A DNA stretch of 64,000 bases from Anaerolineales bacterium (lineage in GTDB: Bacteria > Chloroflexota > Anaerolineae > Anaerolineales > Villigracilaceae): assembly GCA_030583885.1 (NCBI GenBank), contig CP129480.1:3722714-3786713 (forward strand), given 5' to 3'. This document shows positions 7,705-15,286 of this stretch, piece after piece; the stretch's first letter is position 1; the number at the start of each line of letters is the position of its first letter. The position numbers and the translations under genes were made by a program. The notes under the pieces are model-generated. The model did not search any database. It had not been told where the DNA came from and saw only the letters and a list, made by a program, of their open reading frames with translations.

Positions 7705-8763
7705 ATGCCGATCCCACAAACTGGACGCGAAATCCGCCTGACGACTCTTTCCGCCTGCGCGGGTTGAGCATCCAAACTTGATGCGGAAGCGCTGACGCAG
7801 GTTCTGCGTCCCATCCAAGGCGTCTTTGACTCCGCCTCCTATCCGGACCTGCTGGTTGGTCTGACCAGCCCGGATGACGCGGCTGTTTGGCGTTTAAGTG
7901 ATGACAAAGCACTTGTGGTCACCACGGATTTCTTCACCCCTGTTGTGGATACGCCTTATGAATACGGCGCGATTGCCGCGGCAAACAGTCTCTCGGATGT
8001 GTATGCGATGGGCGGGCAACCTTTCCTTGCGTTGAACATTGCCGCATTGCCGGATAATTTACCCCCTGAAATCTCCAGCGAAATAATCCGTGGCGGGGCA
8101 GAGAAAGCACACGAGGCGGGCGTGGTCATTGCCGGCGGGCATACGGTCAAGGACAAGGAACCAAAATACGGGCTGGTGGCGATCGGTTTCGTCGATCCGC
8201 ATAGGATGATCAGCAAGGGCGGACTCAGAGTTGGTGACATCCTCGTGCTGACAAAACCGCTTGGCGGCGGTGTGACCACGACCGCTTTAAAACAAGAGAA
8301 AGCCGAGGAGGCGCATGTCCATGAAGCCATCGGGTGGATGTCCCGTTTGAACAAGACTGCATCGCAGGTTGCAGGTGAGTTCGATGTGCGGGGCGGCACG
8401 GATATTACCGGCTTCGGCCTCCTTGGTCATGCCGCGGAAATGGCGAAGGCTTCCGGCGTTTCATTGCAGATCGAATATTCAAAACTTCCCTTCCTGAGCG
8501 GCGCGCGCGGATATGCTGAAAAGGGCATCTTCCCCGGCGGCGCGTTTGATAACAAGGGATATTTTGAGAAGAATGTAAAGTTTAACGAAAAACTGGATGA
8601 ACCCGCCCAACTGCTCCTCTTCGATCCGCAGACCAGCGGTGGACTATTGTTTGGACTGGTGCACGAAAAATTATCAGCGTTCGAATCCCGCGCAAGAGAA
8701 CTGAACCAGCCTTACTGGCTGGTCGGCGAGGCGCGTGAGGGAAAGGGAATCGAGGTAGGCTAG
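7705..8763 (+). CDS. selD: Selenide, water dikinase SelD with selenocysteine (in-frame UGA)
   Basis: The gene starts at the ATG at 7705, not at the GTG near 7915 that a simple gene finder would pick. The frame runs through a TGA at 7765-7767 (codon 21) in the context SACAG-U-ASKL. This is exactly the position of catalytic Cys17 of E. coli SelD, and the essential Lys is three residues on (U-A-S-K). Read with Sec the protein is 352 residues, the normal SelD length. Other family motifs follow: DDAAVW, TDFFTPVVDTPYEYG, GGHTVKDKEPKYGL, DITGFGLLGHAAEM and DPQTSGGLLF. SelD makes selenophosphate from selenide and ATP for Sec-tRNA and selenouridine synthesis. Its own Sec implies selA/selB/selC elsewhere in the genome. 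Confidence 0.93.
7794..7810 (+). promoter_or_regulatory. Bacterial SECIS-like hairpin downstream of the selD UGA
   Basis: GACGCAG (7794-7800) and CTGCGTC (7804-7810) form a perfect 7-bp stem with the loop GTT. The loop begins 33 bases after the UGA and starts with G. Bacterial SECIS elements sit inside the coding region, with the apical loop roughly 16-37 bases after the UGA and a G at the start of the loop, where SelB binds. The fit is good but not proof. Confidence 0.7.
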
Positions 8764-8765
8764 AA

Positions 8766-8912
8766 ATGTTCCGCATCGGCATCATCGAACTCGGTATCAC
8801 CTGCGGGCTGGTGGCACTGGCGATCCTCGTCCCGCTGATCGTCACGCGCGGGTATGCCGCGGTCAACAGGCGGCTGAAAAACCTGGAAGAAAAATTCAAA
8901 AAAGAACCTTAA
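8766..8912 (+). CDS. Small single-span membrane protein
   Basis: A 48-residue protein starting two bases after the selD stop. Residues 8-28 form one hydrophobic helix (LGITCGLVALAILVPLIV), followed by a basic, amphipathic tail rich in Lys and Glu. The tight spacing to selD suggests translational coupling, but there is no evidence of a selenium role. The family is not recognised. It could be a small assembly or regulatory membrane peptide. Confidence 0.55.
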   Translation: MFRIGIIELGITCGLVALAILVPLIVTRGYAAVNRRLKNLEEKFKKEP

Positions 8913-9107
8913 CTTTCGAGTACAATAGGGGTGAATTTTTCGCACGAATCACCATGCCTGAACCTTCATTAGAACCAGACCCTAGCATCCCCACACGCTG
9001 TCCATTTCAACTGGCAAGTTATCCCTCGCCGCGAGCGTCCGTGCGCGGCGAGGGGGTATTTAACCCGAAACAGAAACGGTCGAAAACCCTTAAGAAAAAA
9101 GGAATCC
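8913..9107 (+). promoter_or_regulatory. Leader region of the CNNM/CorC gene with a GC-rich hairpin
   Basis: 195 bases upstream of the CNNM/CorC gene. A -10-like TACAAT lies at 8921-8926. CCCTCGCCGC (9023-9032) pairs perfectly with GCGGCGAGGG (9045-9054) around a 12-base loop. A 56-codon open frame from 8954 crosses the hairpin and overlaps the downstream start, but has low-complexity composition and no known match. Metal-transport genes often have riboswitches; I could not match this leader to the M-box or yybP-ykoY consensus. Confidence 0.35.
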
Positions 9108-10400
9108 ATGAATATAGGTACTGAGGTCATTTTTATTTTGCTGTTGGTTTTGATTAATGGCATTCTTTCGATGTCGGAAGCCGCAATGATCGCGTCGCGA
9201 AAAGCCCGCCTGCAGCAACAGGCGGGCGAGGGCAACAAAGCCGCCGCAACGGTTTTGAAACTGCATGAAGACCCCAACATTTTTCTATCCACCGTCCAGA
9301 TCGGCATCACCCTGATCGGTGTGCTTTCCGGAGCGGTAGGCGGCGCAACCATAGCCACCGCAATGGCAGGAGCCCTTAGCAAAGTGCCCTATATTGGACC
9401 ATACAGCACTTCGATTGCATTGGTCATTGTTGTGGTGGTCATTACCATTTTGACCATCTGGCTTGGCGAACTGGTTCCCAAGCGACTTGGCATTAATTCC
9501 CCGGAGCGAATCGCGCAGCTCGTTGCAGGTCCGATGCTTTTCATATCGCGCCTTTTTTCCCCGTTCATCAAATTGATGAGTAATGCGACAAATTTCGCCC
9601 TGCGGCTGATGGGGGTGAACCCGTCTGATGAGCCCCCCATTACGGAGGAGGAGCTGCAAATGCTGATCGACCAAGGCACGCAGGCTGGCGTTTTTGAAGA
9701 ATCCGAACATGACATGGTCGAAGGTGTGTTCAGCCTTGCCGACCAGCGAGTTTATTCATTGATGACGCCGCGCACGGAGATCGTCTGGCTGGATATCAAT
9801 GATACCAAGGAGGAGATCCTGGAAAAGGTCGCCAATTGCCCCTACTCTCGATTTCCTGTGCGGCAGGATTCGCTCGAATCAATCATTGGCATTGTCAAAT
9901 CACGCGACCTGCTCGTAACCAGCTTATCTGCAAAGGAAATCAAACTCAAGGAACTGGCAAAGCCCGTCACGTACATCCCCGAGACCATGCTGGCTTCGCG
10001 CGCACTGGAAATCCTAAAGGAGAAGAATACCGAAATCCTGCTGGTAATTGACGAATTCGGCGGCGTGCAGGGACTGTTGACCATCAACGACATCCTCGAA
10101 GAGATCGTCGGCGAGATGGAGGGGCAGGAGCCGCAGGCCACCCAGCGGCAGGATGGTTCCTGGCTTTTGGACGGCATGTTGGAGGTGGACGAATTCAAGG
10201 AAATATTCAACCTCGGCGACCTTCCGCACGAGGACGAATACGAGACGTTGAGCGGATTCGTAATGACCTCCCTCGGGCGCGTCCCCAAAACCACCGATCA
10301 CTTTGAATGGAACGACCTGCGTTTCGAAGTGATGGACATGGATGGGCGCCGCGTGGACAAGGTACTGGTCACCGCACTGCCAAAGCAGCAATCCGTGTAA
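9108..10400 (+). CDS. CNNM/CorC-family (hemolysin-like) transporter with CBS pair
   Basis: 430 residues. The N-terminal DUF21 domain has about four membrane segments (residues 4-24, 62-82, 98-125, 138-155) and the family motif FLSTVQIGITLIGVLSG and GELVPKRLG. A CBS pair follows (about 208-330: LMTPRTEIVWLD...FGGVQGLLTINDILEEIVG). The C-terminal CorC/HlyC-associated domain spans about 345-425 (DGSWLLDGMLEVDEFKEIF). Proteins of this type export Mg2+ or act in divalent-cation and sodium homeostasis, with Mg-ATP sensed by the CBS pair. The hemolysin name is historical. The gene has its own leader and appears monocistronic. Confidence 0.9.
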   Translation: MNIGTEVIFILLLVLINGILSMSEAAMIASRKARLQQQAGEGNKAAATVLKLHEDPNIFLSTVQIGITLIGVLSGAVGGATIATAMAGALSKVPYIGPYSTSIALVIVVVVITILTIWLGELVPKRLGINSPERIAQLVAGPMLFISRLFSPFIKLMSNATNFALRLMGVNPSDEPPITEEELQMLIDQGTQAGVFEESEHDMVEGVFSLADQRVYSLMTPRTEIVWLDINDTKEEILEKVANCPYSRFPVRQDSLESIIGIVKSRDLLVTSLSAKEIKLKELAKPVTYIPETMLASRALEILKEKNTEILLVIDEFGGVQGLLTINDILEEIVGEMEGQEPQATQRQDGSWLLDGMLEVDEFKEIFNLGDLPHEDEYETLSGFVMTSLGRVPKTTDHFEWNDLRFEVMDMDGRRVDKVLVTALPKQQSV

Positions 10401-10401
10401 G

Positions 10402-10432
10402 TTGAAAAGGCATGGTTGTTCAATGGTATAAT
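10402..10432 (+). promoter_or_regulatory. Promoter for the LysM protein; leaderless-type spacing
   Basis: TTGAAA (10402-10407), 19-base spacer, perfect TATAAT (10427-10432). The ATG (10443) follows only ten bases after the -10 box and no ribosome-binding site is visible, so the mRNA would have little or no 5' leader. Confidence 0.5.
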
Positions 10433-10442
10433 CTTCGCCCGT

Positions 10443-11606
10443 ATGACTCCAGAACCCACTTCCAGCAAAACAAAAGTCTGTCCCACCTGCGGAACCCGCC
10501 TGAGTGAGAACGCCGTGCGTTGTCTCGTTTGCGGGACGGAATTTAGCGAACAGCCCCAACCGAAGGCTGCCAGGAAAAGTGAAAAATCCGTACAGGCCAG
10601 CCGTATGCCGGTGATCACATTGAGCCTGCCGGCGGCGGTCGGGATCCTTGCCATTGTCATCATTATCGCCGCGGTGAGTGTTTTCTTCTCCCTGCGGGCC
10701 AGCGCACCTCCCGGTACTTTTAATACTGCCGACACACCCACACCCACTGAAACTCCCACGGCAAGCCCGTCAGCAACTGCCACCCTGCCTGCAACGGACA
10801 TCCCAACTGCAACGCTCCAACCTCCGTTTGACTATACGGTTGGTCCCGGCGAGACCTGTTCGCTGATTGCATTTAACTTTAATATCTCGATCCAGAGCAT
10901 CATTATCGAGAACAACCTGCCCTCCACCTGCCCAATCAGTCAGGGGCAGTCGCTCAAGATTCCATATCCCACACCCACGGTCCCACCGCCCGCCACCAAC
11001 ACCCCGCTGCCCGTGGACGCCACCCGGCAGGCCTGCGAAACTGTCCCAATCACGGTGCAGGAAAACGACACACTCTCCAGCATTTCCCTAAACTACGCCG
11101 TGTCCATGGATGCCATCAAGGAATTCAACGGCCTCACAACCGATAACGTCTTCCTGGGGCAAAGATTGAACGTACCGTTATGTATGCGTGCCGCCACCCC
11201 CGGACCCACCCCCACGGCGACGATTCCGCCTCCCTACCCCGCCCCGAACCTGCTTCTGCCTGCGGACGGAGCCGCCTTCACCCTCGCCAATGACGTCGTC
11301 ACCCTGCAATGGGCATCCGTCGGCGCACTGCGGGATGCCGAAGCCTACCAGATCACAGTGGAAGATATCACTGCCGCCCAAACCCGCCGCATCACAGATT
11401 ATGTGACCGACACAAAATACATTGTGCCCACCTCCTTCCGCCCGAGGGACAATGTGGCGCACGTCATGCGCTGGTGGATCACACCCGTACGTCAGGCCGG
11501 TGTGGATGATCAAGGCCAGCCGATCTGGGTCGCCTCCGGTGCCTTCAGTGACAAGCGGGTCTTCACCTGGGTGGGCGTTGCCGTTCAAGGCACACCCAAT
11601 CCCTAG
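10443..11606 (+). CDS. Zinc-ribbon, membrane-anchored protein with two LysM domains
   Basis: 387 residues from the ATG at 10443. A cytoplasmic zinc ribbon comes first (CPTCGTRLSENAVRCLVCG, four Cys). One membrane helix is at about 60-82. A Thr/Pro linker leads to LysM 1 (about 120-170, YTVGPGETCSLIAFNFNIS) and LysM 2 (about 200-245, ITVQENDTLSSISLNYAVS). The C-terminal 130 residues look like a fibronectin/Ig-type domain (LLLPADGAAFTLANDVVTLQW). LysM domains bind peptidoglycan GlcNAc chains, so the outer part likely touches the wall while the ribbon stays inside. Such zinc-ribbon/LysM chimeras are frequent in Anaerolineae; the specific role is unknown. Confidence 0.8.
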   Translation: MTPEPTSSKTKVCPTCGTRLSENAVRCLVCGTEFSEQPQPKAARKSEKSVQASRMPVITLSLPAAVGILAIVIIIAAVSVFFSLRASAPPGTFNTADTPTPTETPTASPSATATLPATDIPTATLQPPFDYTVGPGETCSLIAFNFNISIQSIIIENNLPSTCPISQGQSLKIPYPTPTVPPPATNTPLPVDATRQACETVPITVQENDTLSSISLNYAVSMDAIKEFNGLTTDNVFLGQRLNVPLCMRAATPGPTPTATIPPPYPAPNLLLPADGAAFTLANDVVTLQWASVGALRDAEAYQITVEDITAAQTRRITDYVTDTKYIVPTSFRPRDNVAHVMRWWITPVRQAGVDDQGQPIWVASGAFSDKRVFTWVGVAVQGTPNP

Positions 11607-11633
11607 GTCCAGATCGAGGCGAAAGTTTTCCAT

Positions 11634-11668
11634 CCAACACCCTGTCTAAAAAGTTGACGGGGTGTTTT
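11634..11668 (+). terminator. Probable terminator after the LysM gene
   Basis: ACACCC and GTC on the left pair with GAC and GGGGTGT on the right across a TAAAAAGTT loop, with TTTTC following. It lies 27 bases after the LysM stop. Confidence 0.6.
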
Positions 11669-11693
11669 CAAAACAATGCCGAATGGAGAGGTC

Positions 11694-11876
11694 ATGCGAC
11701 AAACAATCATAAAGCTCATCGTCGTCTTGATCGTGCTTTTCAACCGCATCTGGATCCTGCAAGGCGTCAACCTGCTGCCCGGCAGTATCATGACCGCCAA
11801 CCCGCACTGGACAATCAACGGTGCAGTTGCGGCGGTGATTGGAACAGGGTTGTTCTGGTCCACCAATCGGACATAA
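11694..11876 (+). CDS. Small two-helix membrane protein
   Basis: 60 residues from the ATG at 11694, selected because GGAGAGG precedes it; an in-frame ATG at 11676 lacks such a site. Two hydrophobic helices (about residues 5-25 and 40-58) are joined by a short loop containing GVNLLPGSIM. This short family, often with an RIWxLxGVNLLPGSxMT core, is widespread in Chloroflexota but has no assigned function. The next gene starts three bases after its stop, so the two are likely translated together. Confidence 0.6.
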   Translation: MRQTIIKLIVVLIVLFNRIWILQGVNLLPGSIMTANPHWTINGAVAAVIGTGLFWSTNRT

Positions 11877-11879
11877 AGC

Positions 11880-12098
11880 ATGGGCGATGACATTCAGATT
11901 GGTGACCGCGTCAAAATTTATCTCGATGCCAAGTTCGGGGAACACGAGGGCTGGCATGAAGGCACGGTCTTTAAAATCGACCCGTACTCCGAACACCGCT
12001 GTTTCTATTGGGTTGAATTGAGCCCGGCGGCGCAGGCCATACTGGGCCTGAAACAAATCTCGGTGTTCAACCTGAAGAATATCAAAAAACCGGCATGA
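11880..12098 (+). CDS. Small cytoplasmic protein of unknown function
   Basis: 72 residues, MGDDIQIGDRVKIYLDAKFG...FYWVELSPAAQAILGLKQISVFNLKNIKK. The pattern GDRVKIY...WHEGTVFKI...WVEL resembles a small SH3/KOW-like or Tudor-like beta barrel, but I do not recognise the family. Its stop overlaps the start of the methyltransferase by four bases (ATGA), which suggests a shared role or at least coupled translation. Confidence 0.55.
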   Translation: MGDDIQIGDRVKIYLDAKFGEHEGWHEGTVFKIDPYSEHRCFYWVELSPAAQAILGLKQISVFNLKNIKKPA

Positions 12099-13081
12099 CC
12101 GCCTCCACTGCAATCCAACTGCTGGACCAGGCCATCGCATCCCGCCTGACATTGATGGACTCTCACCACGAGAATGCCTTCCGTCTCTTCAACGGATTTA
12201 GCGAGGCTTATCCATCACTTGCATTGGATATTTATGCAAGCACATTCCTGATTCATGATTACAGTGATGAACCGAATCAAGAATTTATCAATCAAGTTGG
12301 TAATTATATAAAAGACAAATTAGTTTGGCTACGCGCAGGCGTTCTCAAAACAAGAAATGGGGAAACGCAAGAACAAAAACGCGGACAACTCATCTTCGGT
12401 GAAATGCCGGATAGAAAAATCAAAGAACATAACGTCTGGTATGCAATTGACTTGACTATGAATCGTGATGCAAGTTTTTATCTCGATACCCGCAACCTGC
12501 GCAAATGGATCATCGAAAATCTAAAGGATAGATCCGTCCTGAACACCTTTGCATACACGGGCAGTTTAGGAGTCGCCGCGCTGGCTGGCGGTGCGAGCCA
12601 TGTCATTCAAACAGATCTTAATCGTCAATTCTTGAATCTTGCAAAAGATTCTTATTCATTAAATGGTTTTCCTGTTCACAAACAAGATTTTATTGCTCAA
12701 GACTTTTTCCCTGCCATTTCGAGATTCAAAACAGGCAAACAAACTTTTGACTGCGTCATCGTAGACCCTCCAATTTTTTCATCCACCTCCAAAGGCAAAG
12801 TGGATTTGGAAAATGAAAGCGTGCGCTTGATTAACAAAGTCCGCCCGTTGATTAATGATGGTGGCTATCTCATTTCAATTAATAACGGCATATACGTCAG
12901 CGGGAAAGAGTACATGCGGACTCTTGAAGAATTATGCAAAGACGGTTACTTGAAAATTCGAGAATTAATCCCTGTGCCAGAAGATTTCATTGGTTATCAA
13001 AAAGCTGGTAATCCTATTACAAACCCAAGCCCATTTAATCATTCAACGAAGATTGGTATTTTAGATGTGAAAAGAAAATAA
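12095..13081 (+). CDS. Class I SAM-dependent methyltransferase, RlmI-like
   Basis: 328 residues. The C-terminal Rossmann domain has motif I NTFAYTGSLGVAALAGGA and the acidic end of strand 2 (QTDL). The substrate-cytosine motif IV reads DCVIVDPPIF. These match the COG1092 family (RlmI/RlmK-type 23S rRNA cytosine-C5 methyltransferases). The N-terminal PUA domain of E. coli RlmI is absent; residues 1-100 are a different leader with an EAYPSLALDIY segment, like the short members of the family. Base composition changes along the gene: the first 80 bases are GC-rich like the neighbours and much of the rest is AT-rich. A patchy origin by transfer or recombination is possible. Confidence 0.75.
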   Translation: MTASTAIQLLDQAIASRLTLMDSHHENAFRLFNGFSEAYPSLALDIYASTFLIHDYSDEPNQEFINQVGNYIKDKLVWLRAGVLKTRNGETQEQKRGQLIFGEMPDRKIKEHNVWYAIDLTMNRDASFYLDTRNLRKWIIENLKDRSVLNTFAYTGSLGVAALAGGASHVIQTDLNRQFLNLAKDSYSLNGFPVHKQDFIAQDFFPAISRFKTGKQTFDCVIVDPPIFSSTSKGKVDLENESVRLINKVRPLINDGGYLISINNGIYVSGKEYMRTLEELCKDGYLKIRELIPVPEDFIGYQKAGNPITNPSPFNHSTKIGILDVKRK

Positions 13082-13293
13082 TAAGGGAGGGTTTGACCTG
13101 CTTTAATGGGATTTATCTCACAAGAACGAATCAAAGAATTACAAGCGGAATGTACAATTATTTCAGAGGTTGGTATTACGATGATAGTGCAATCGTTGTG
13201 CAGGGAGCAGGTTGCTATTTGCTTACCTTTCCCGCCACTAGTTCAATTTTTTATGTGCCAAGCCCAATATTTAAACTAAATTTACCGTAAGTA
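13082..13293 (+). other. Low-GC stretch with ambiguous short reading frames
   Basis: Two overlapping frames exist. One (ATG 13105, stop about 13278) gives 57 residues beginning MGFISQERIKELQAECTII, which reads like a genuine N-terminus. The other (13093-13290) gives 65 residues. Neither is recognised and neither has a clear ribosome-binding site fitting its start. The region shares the low GC of the end of the upstream methyltransferase. It may be the decayed remnant of a longer acquired gene. Confidence 0.35.
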
Positions 13294-13325
13294 AGAAAAG
13301 ACTCATCGCTTGATGAGTCTTTTCT
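13294..13325. terminator. Bidirectional intrinsic terminator
   Basis: AAAAGACTCATC and GATGAGTCTTTT arms enclose a four-base loop, with T-rich sequence on the plus strand. It separates the methyltransferase cluster from the convergent WD40-like lipoprotein gene. Confidence 0.85.
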
Positions 13326-13345
13326 TTCATCTTCTTCTTTCCTTC

Positions 13346-15211
13346 TCACGGTCTCCACGAAGGTGCGTACCAATCATAATCTGTGGATAAACCCGGCGCT
13401 TGTAAAATCTTTTGTTCCAGTGTGGCTAAATTTATCAAAAACAAATGACCGCCTGAAATAGATGTGGTTTCTTCTACTAACAAATATTTTCCATTCGGTG
13501 AAAATAACAAACGACCAATCGTTGTGCCTTTATACACCAAAGATAAATTTTCACCGGTTCTGGTAATTACATATACTTCGGCAGTCGGTTCATTCGTCAG
13601 ACCATAATAATTAAACGCCAGCAAACTGCCGTCCGGCGACCATATCAACGGATAAATTGAGCCGCCTGTAAATTGCGTAATCGTGACCGCGTTCGCCCCA
13701 TCCGGTTCCATCACTTTCAATGAATGTACATTTGTGCTTTGGTCAAATTCATCATAAGCGAAAAAGCCTGCGTCCGGCGAAGCGACAAATTGCGCCTTCG
13801 TCAACAACGTCTCGAACATGGGTCGCGCCTGCCCGTTTGCGACGCGTACAAGATAAATACTTCCGGAACTGCCGGGCAGCGCCGAACGCATGATGACATG
13901 TTCCGCATACCAGCCGTCCATGATATAAGGGCGTCCCTCAAGGGGCAGGTCAGCTGAAATGCTTTTCAATTCCGATCCGTCCGGGTACACCACATACACA
14001 TCTTCGCCGCCCAACCCGTCCTGCGTGCGGAATGCAATCCACGCGCCATTCGGTGACCAGAACGGCGGATCAATGTACGGGAATTCTGCAACCGACCTCC
14101 AATTCCTTGCATCTGCATCGAACAGCCATAGTTTGGTCGGCGTGCCATTTGGATGATCCGAATACGAAAACGCGGCAAACCTCCCGTCCGGCGACCATGC
14201 CAGTGCATTGATGGTGAAGTTGAACGGGAAGGGAATCGGGATCGTTTCAAGCGGCGGGCATTGCGCAGGATCAAACACACAGACGCCGGAAACTTTTACC
14301 AGCCGAATGGATTCGCCCTGCTTGCGCGGCTGGTAAAAGAAATAGATCTCACCCGCCTCCTTTTCGGACGTCGTACCTGATTCTGTCACAACCGGCACTG
14401 AGCCATCCTGGGGCGGACTCTCAACCTGCGGCAAATCTGAAGGAAGGGTGAAGATGGATGGGTCCATTGCCTGATGAAAAGCGATGCTTTCAACCACCCG
14501 CTCGCCTTCCAATGTTCCGCTGCCATCCTTCCCGAACTCCTGCAATTTCAAAATGACGGCAGTTTGCGCATCCAGCCACATCCTCCAGGAGGGCGTGCTG
14601 TTTTCGCTGAACTTCCATTCGACAATCAGGGCTTCGCGCCCGGAAACGGACTCCATGCCAAGCGGTGTGAAGATGCCCTTGTTTTGGGAAAAGTCCGATG
14701 AAAAGGCGAGCTGGGAAAGCGGCGAGCCGATCTGTCCCCAGATCGGGTTTGGATATGCCTCGCCCTCCACAAGCGGAGGGACGTACTGTCCCACACGGGC
14801 AAAATCGGGATAGGCATAAGTTTCAACCAGCCCTGAATTCAAATTGACATTGTGGATATTCACGCCGTCGCTGAATTTCAAAAAATTATCCGCGCTGTTG
14901 ACAACGCCCTTCAATTCAACTCTATAACGGTTGTTGAGCGGGTCAAGCCAGACTTTTTCCTGAAATTCCTGTGTTGATCCATCCGGCAGATACCAGGTGA
15001 CCCTTCCGTCCATTTGCAGGGTTGACCAGCGGGATGCGCTCTCCCACATGGCACGTTGAATCTGATCAGGCGTGGTATCAAGGTTGAGATCGAACGGAGC
15101 AGGTGTCAGATTAAAAAAAGAGGTGGCAGGCTGGGTTGAGGAAGGGGCGGATGAACAGGCGGTCAGAATGATGAGGGTCAGAATCAAAATTCTTTTCACA
15201 GGAGTCTCCAT
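13346..15211 (-). CDS. Secreted lipoprotein with a C-terminal TolB/WD40-like propeller
   Basis: 621 residues with a lipoprotein signal (LILTLIILTAC, Cys19 in the mature N-terminus). Residues 45-250 resemble an outer-membrane lipoprotein carrier/LolA-type or sigma-regulator fold (WYLPDGSTQEFQEKVWLD, then MWLDAQTAVILKLQEFG). Residues 290-620 carry repeated beta-propeller strands WSPDGRFAAFSY, WSPNGAWIAF, WSPDGSLLAFNYYG and FSPNGKYLLVEE, typical of TolB-like propellers. A role in sensing or binding at the cell surface is plausible but not shown. It is read after the neighbouring secreted protein gene on the same strand but a terminator separates them. Confidence 0.7.
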   Translation of the reverse strand: METPVKRILILTLIILTACSSAPSSTQPATSFFNLTPAPFDLNLDTTPDQIQRAMWESASRWSTLQMDGRVTWYLPDGSTQEFQEKVWLDPLNNRYRVELKGVVNSADNFLKFSDGVNIHNVNLNSGLVETYAYPDFARVGQYVPPLVEGEAYPNPIWGQIGSPLSQLAFSSDFSQNKGIFTPLGMESVSGREALIVEWKFSENSTPSWRMWLDAQTAVILKLQEFGKDGSGTLEGERVVESIAFHQAMDPSIFTLPSDLPQVESPPQDGSVPVVTESGTTSEKEAGEIYFFYQPRKQGESIRLVKVSGVCVFDPAQCPPLETIPIPFPFNFTINALAWSPDGRFAAFSYSDHPNGTPTKLWLFDADARNWRSVAEFPYIDPPFWSPNGAWIAFRTQDGLGGEDVYVVYPDGSELKSISADLPLEGRPYIMDGWYAEHVIMRSALPGSSGSIYLVRVANGQARPMFETLLTKAQFVASPDAGFFAYDEFDQSTNVHSLKVMEPDGANAVTITQFTGGSIYPLIWSPDGSLLAFNYYGLTNEPTAEVYVITRTGENLSLVYKGTTIGRLLFSPNGKYLLVEETTSISGGHLFLINLATLEQKILQAPGLSTDYDWYAPSWRP

Positions 15212-15234
15212 AATGAAGAGAACGGTGGCGGAAA

Positions 15235-15268
15235 TGAAAAGTTCCCGTCATCATGCGACAACGGGAAC
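15235..15268 (-). terminator. Intrinsic terminator of the NBR1-Ig/malectin gene
   Basis: GTTCCCGT (15241-15248) pairs with ACGGGAAC (15261-15268). On the minus strand the stem is followed by TTTTC. It lies between the stop at 15287 and the next minus-strand start at 15211. Confidence 0.75.
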
Positions 15269-15286
15269 GAATTATTCTCATCCCTA

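Noticed and set aside
8954..9124. 56-residue ORF upstream of the CNNM/CorC gene
   Set aside because: It runs through the GC hairpin, has biased composition and overlaps the real start; more likely a leader.
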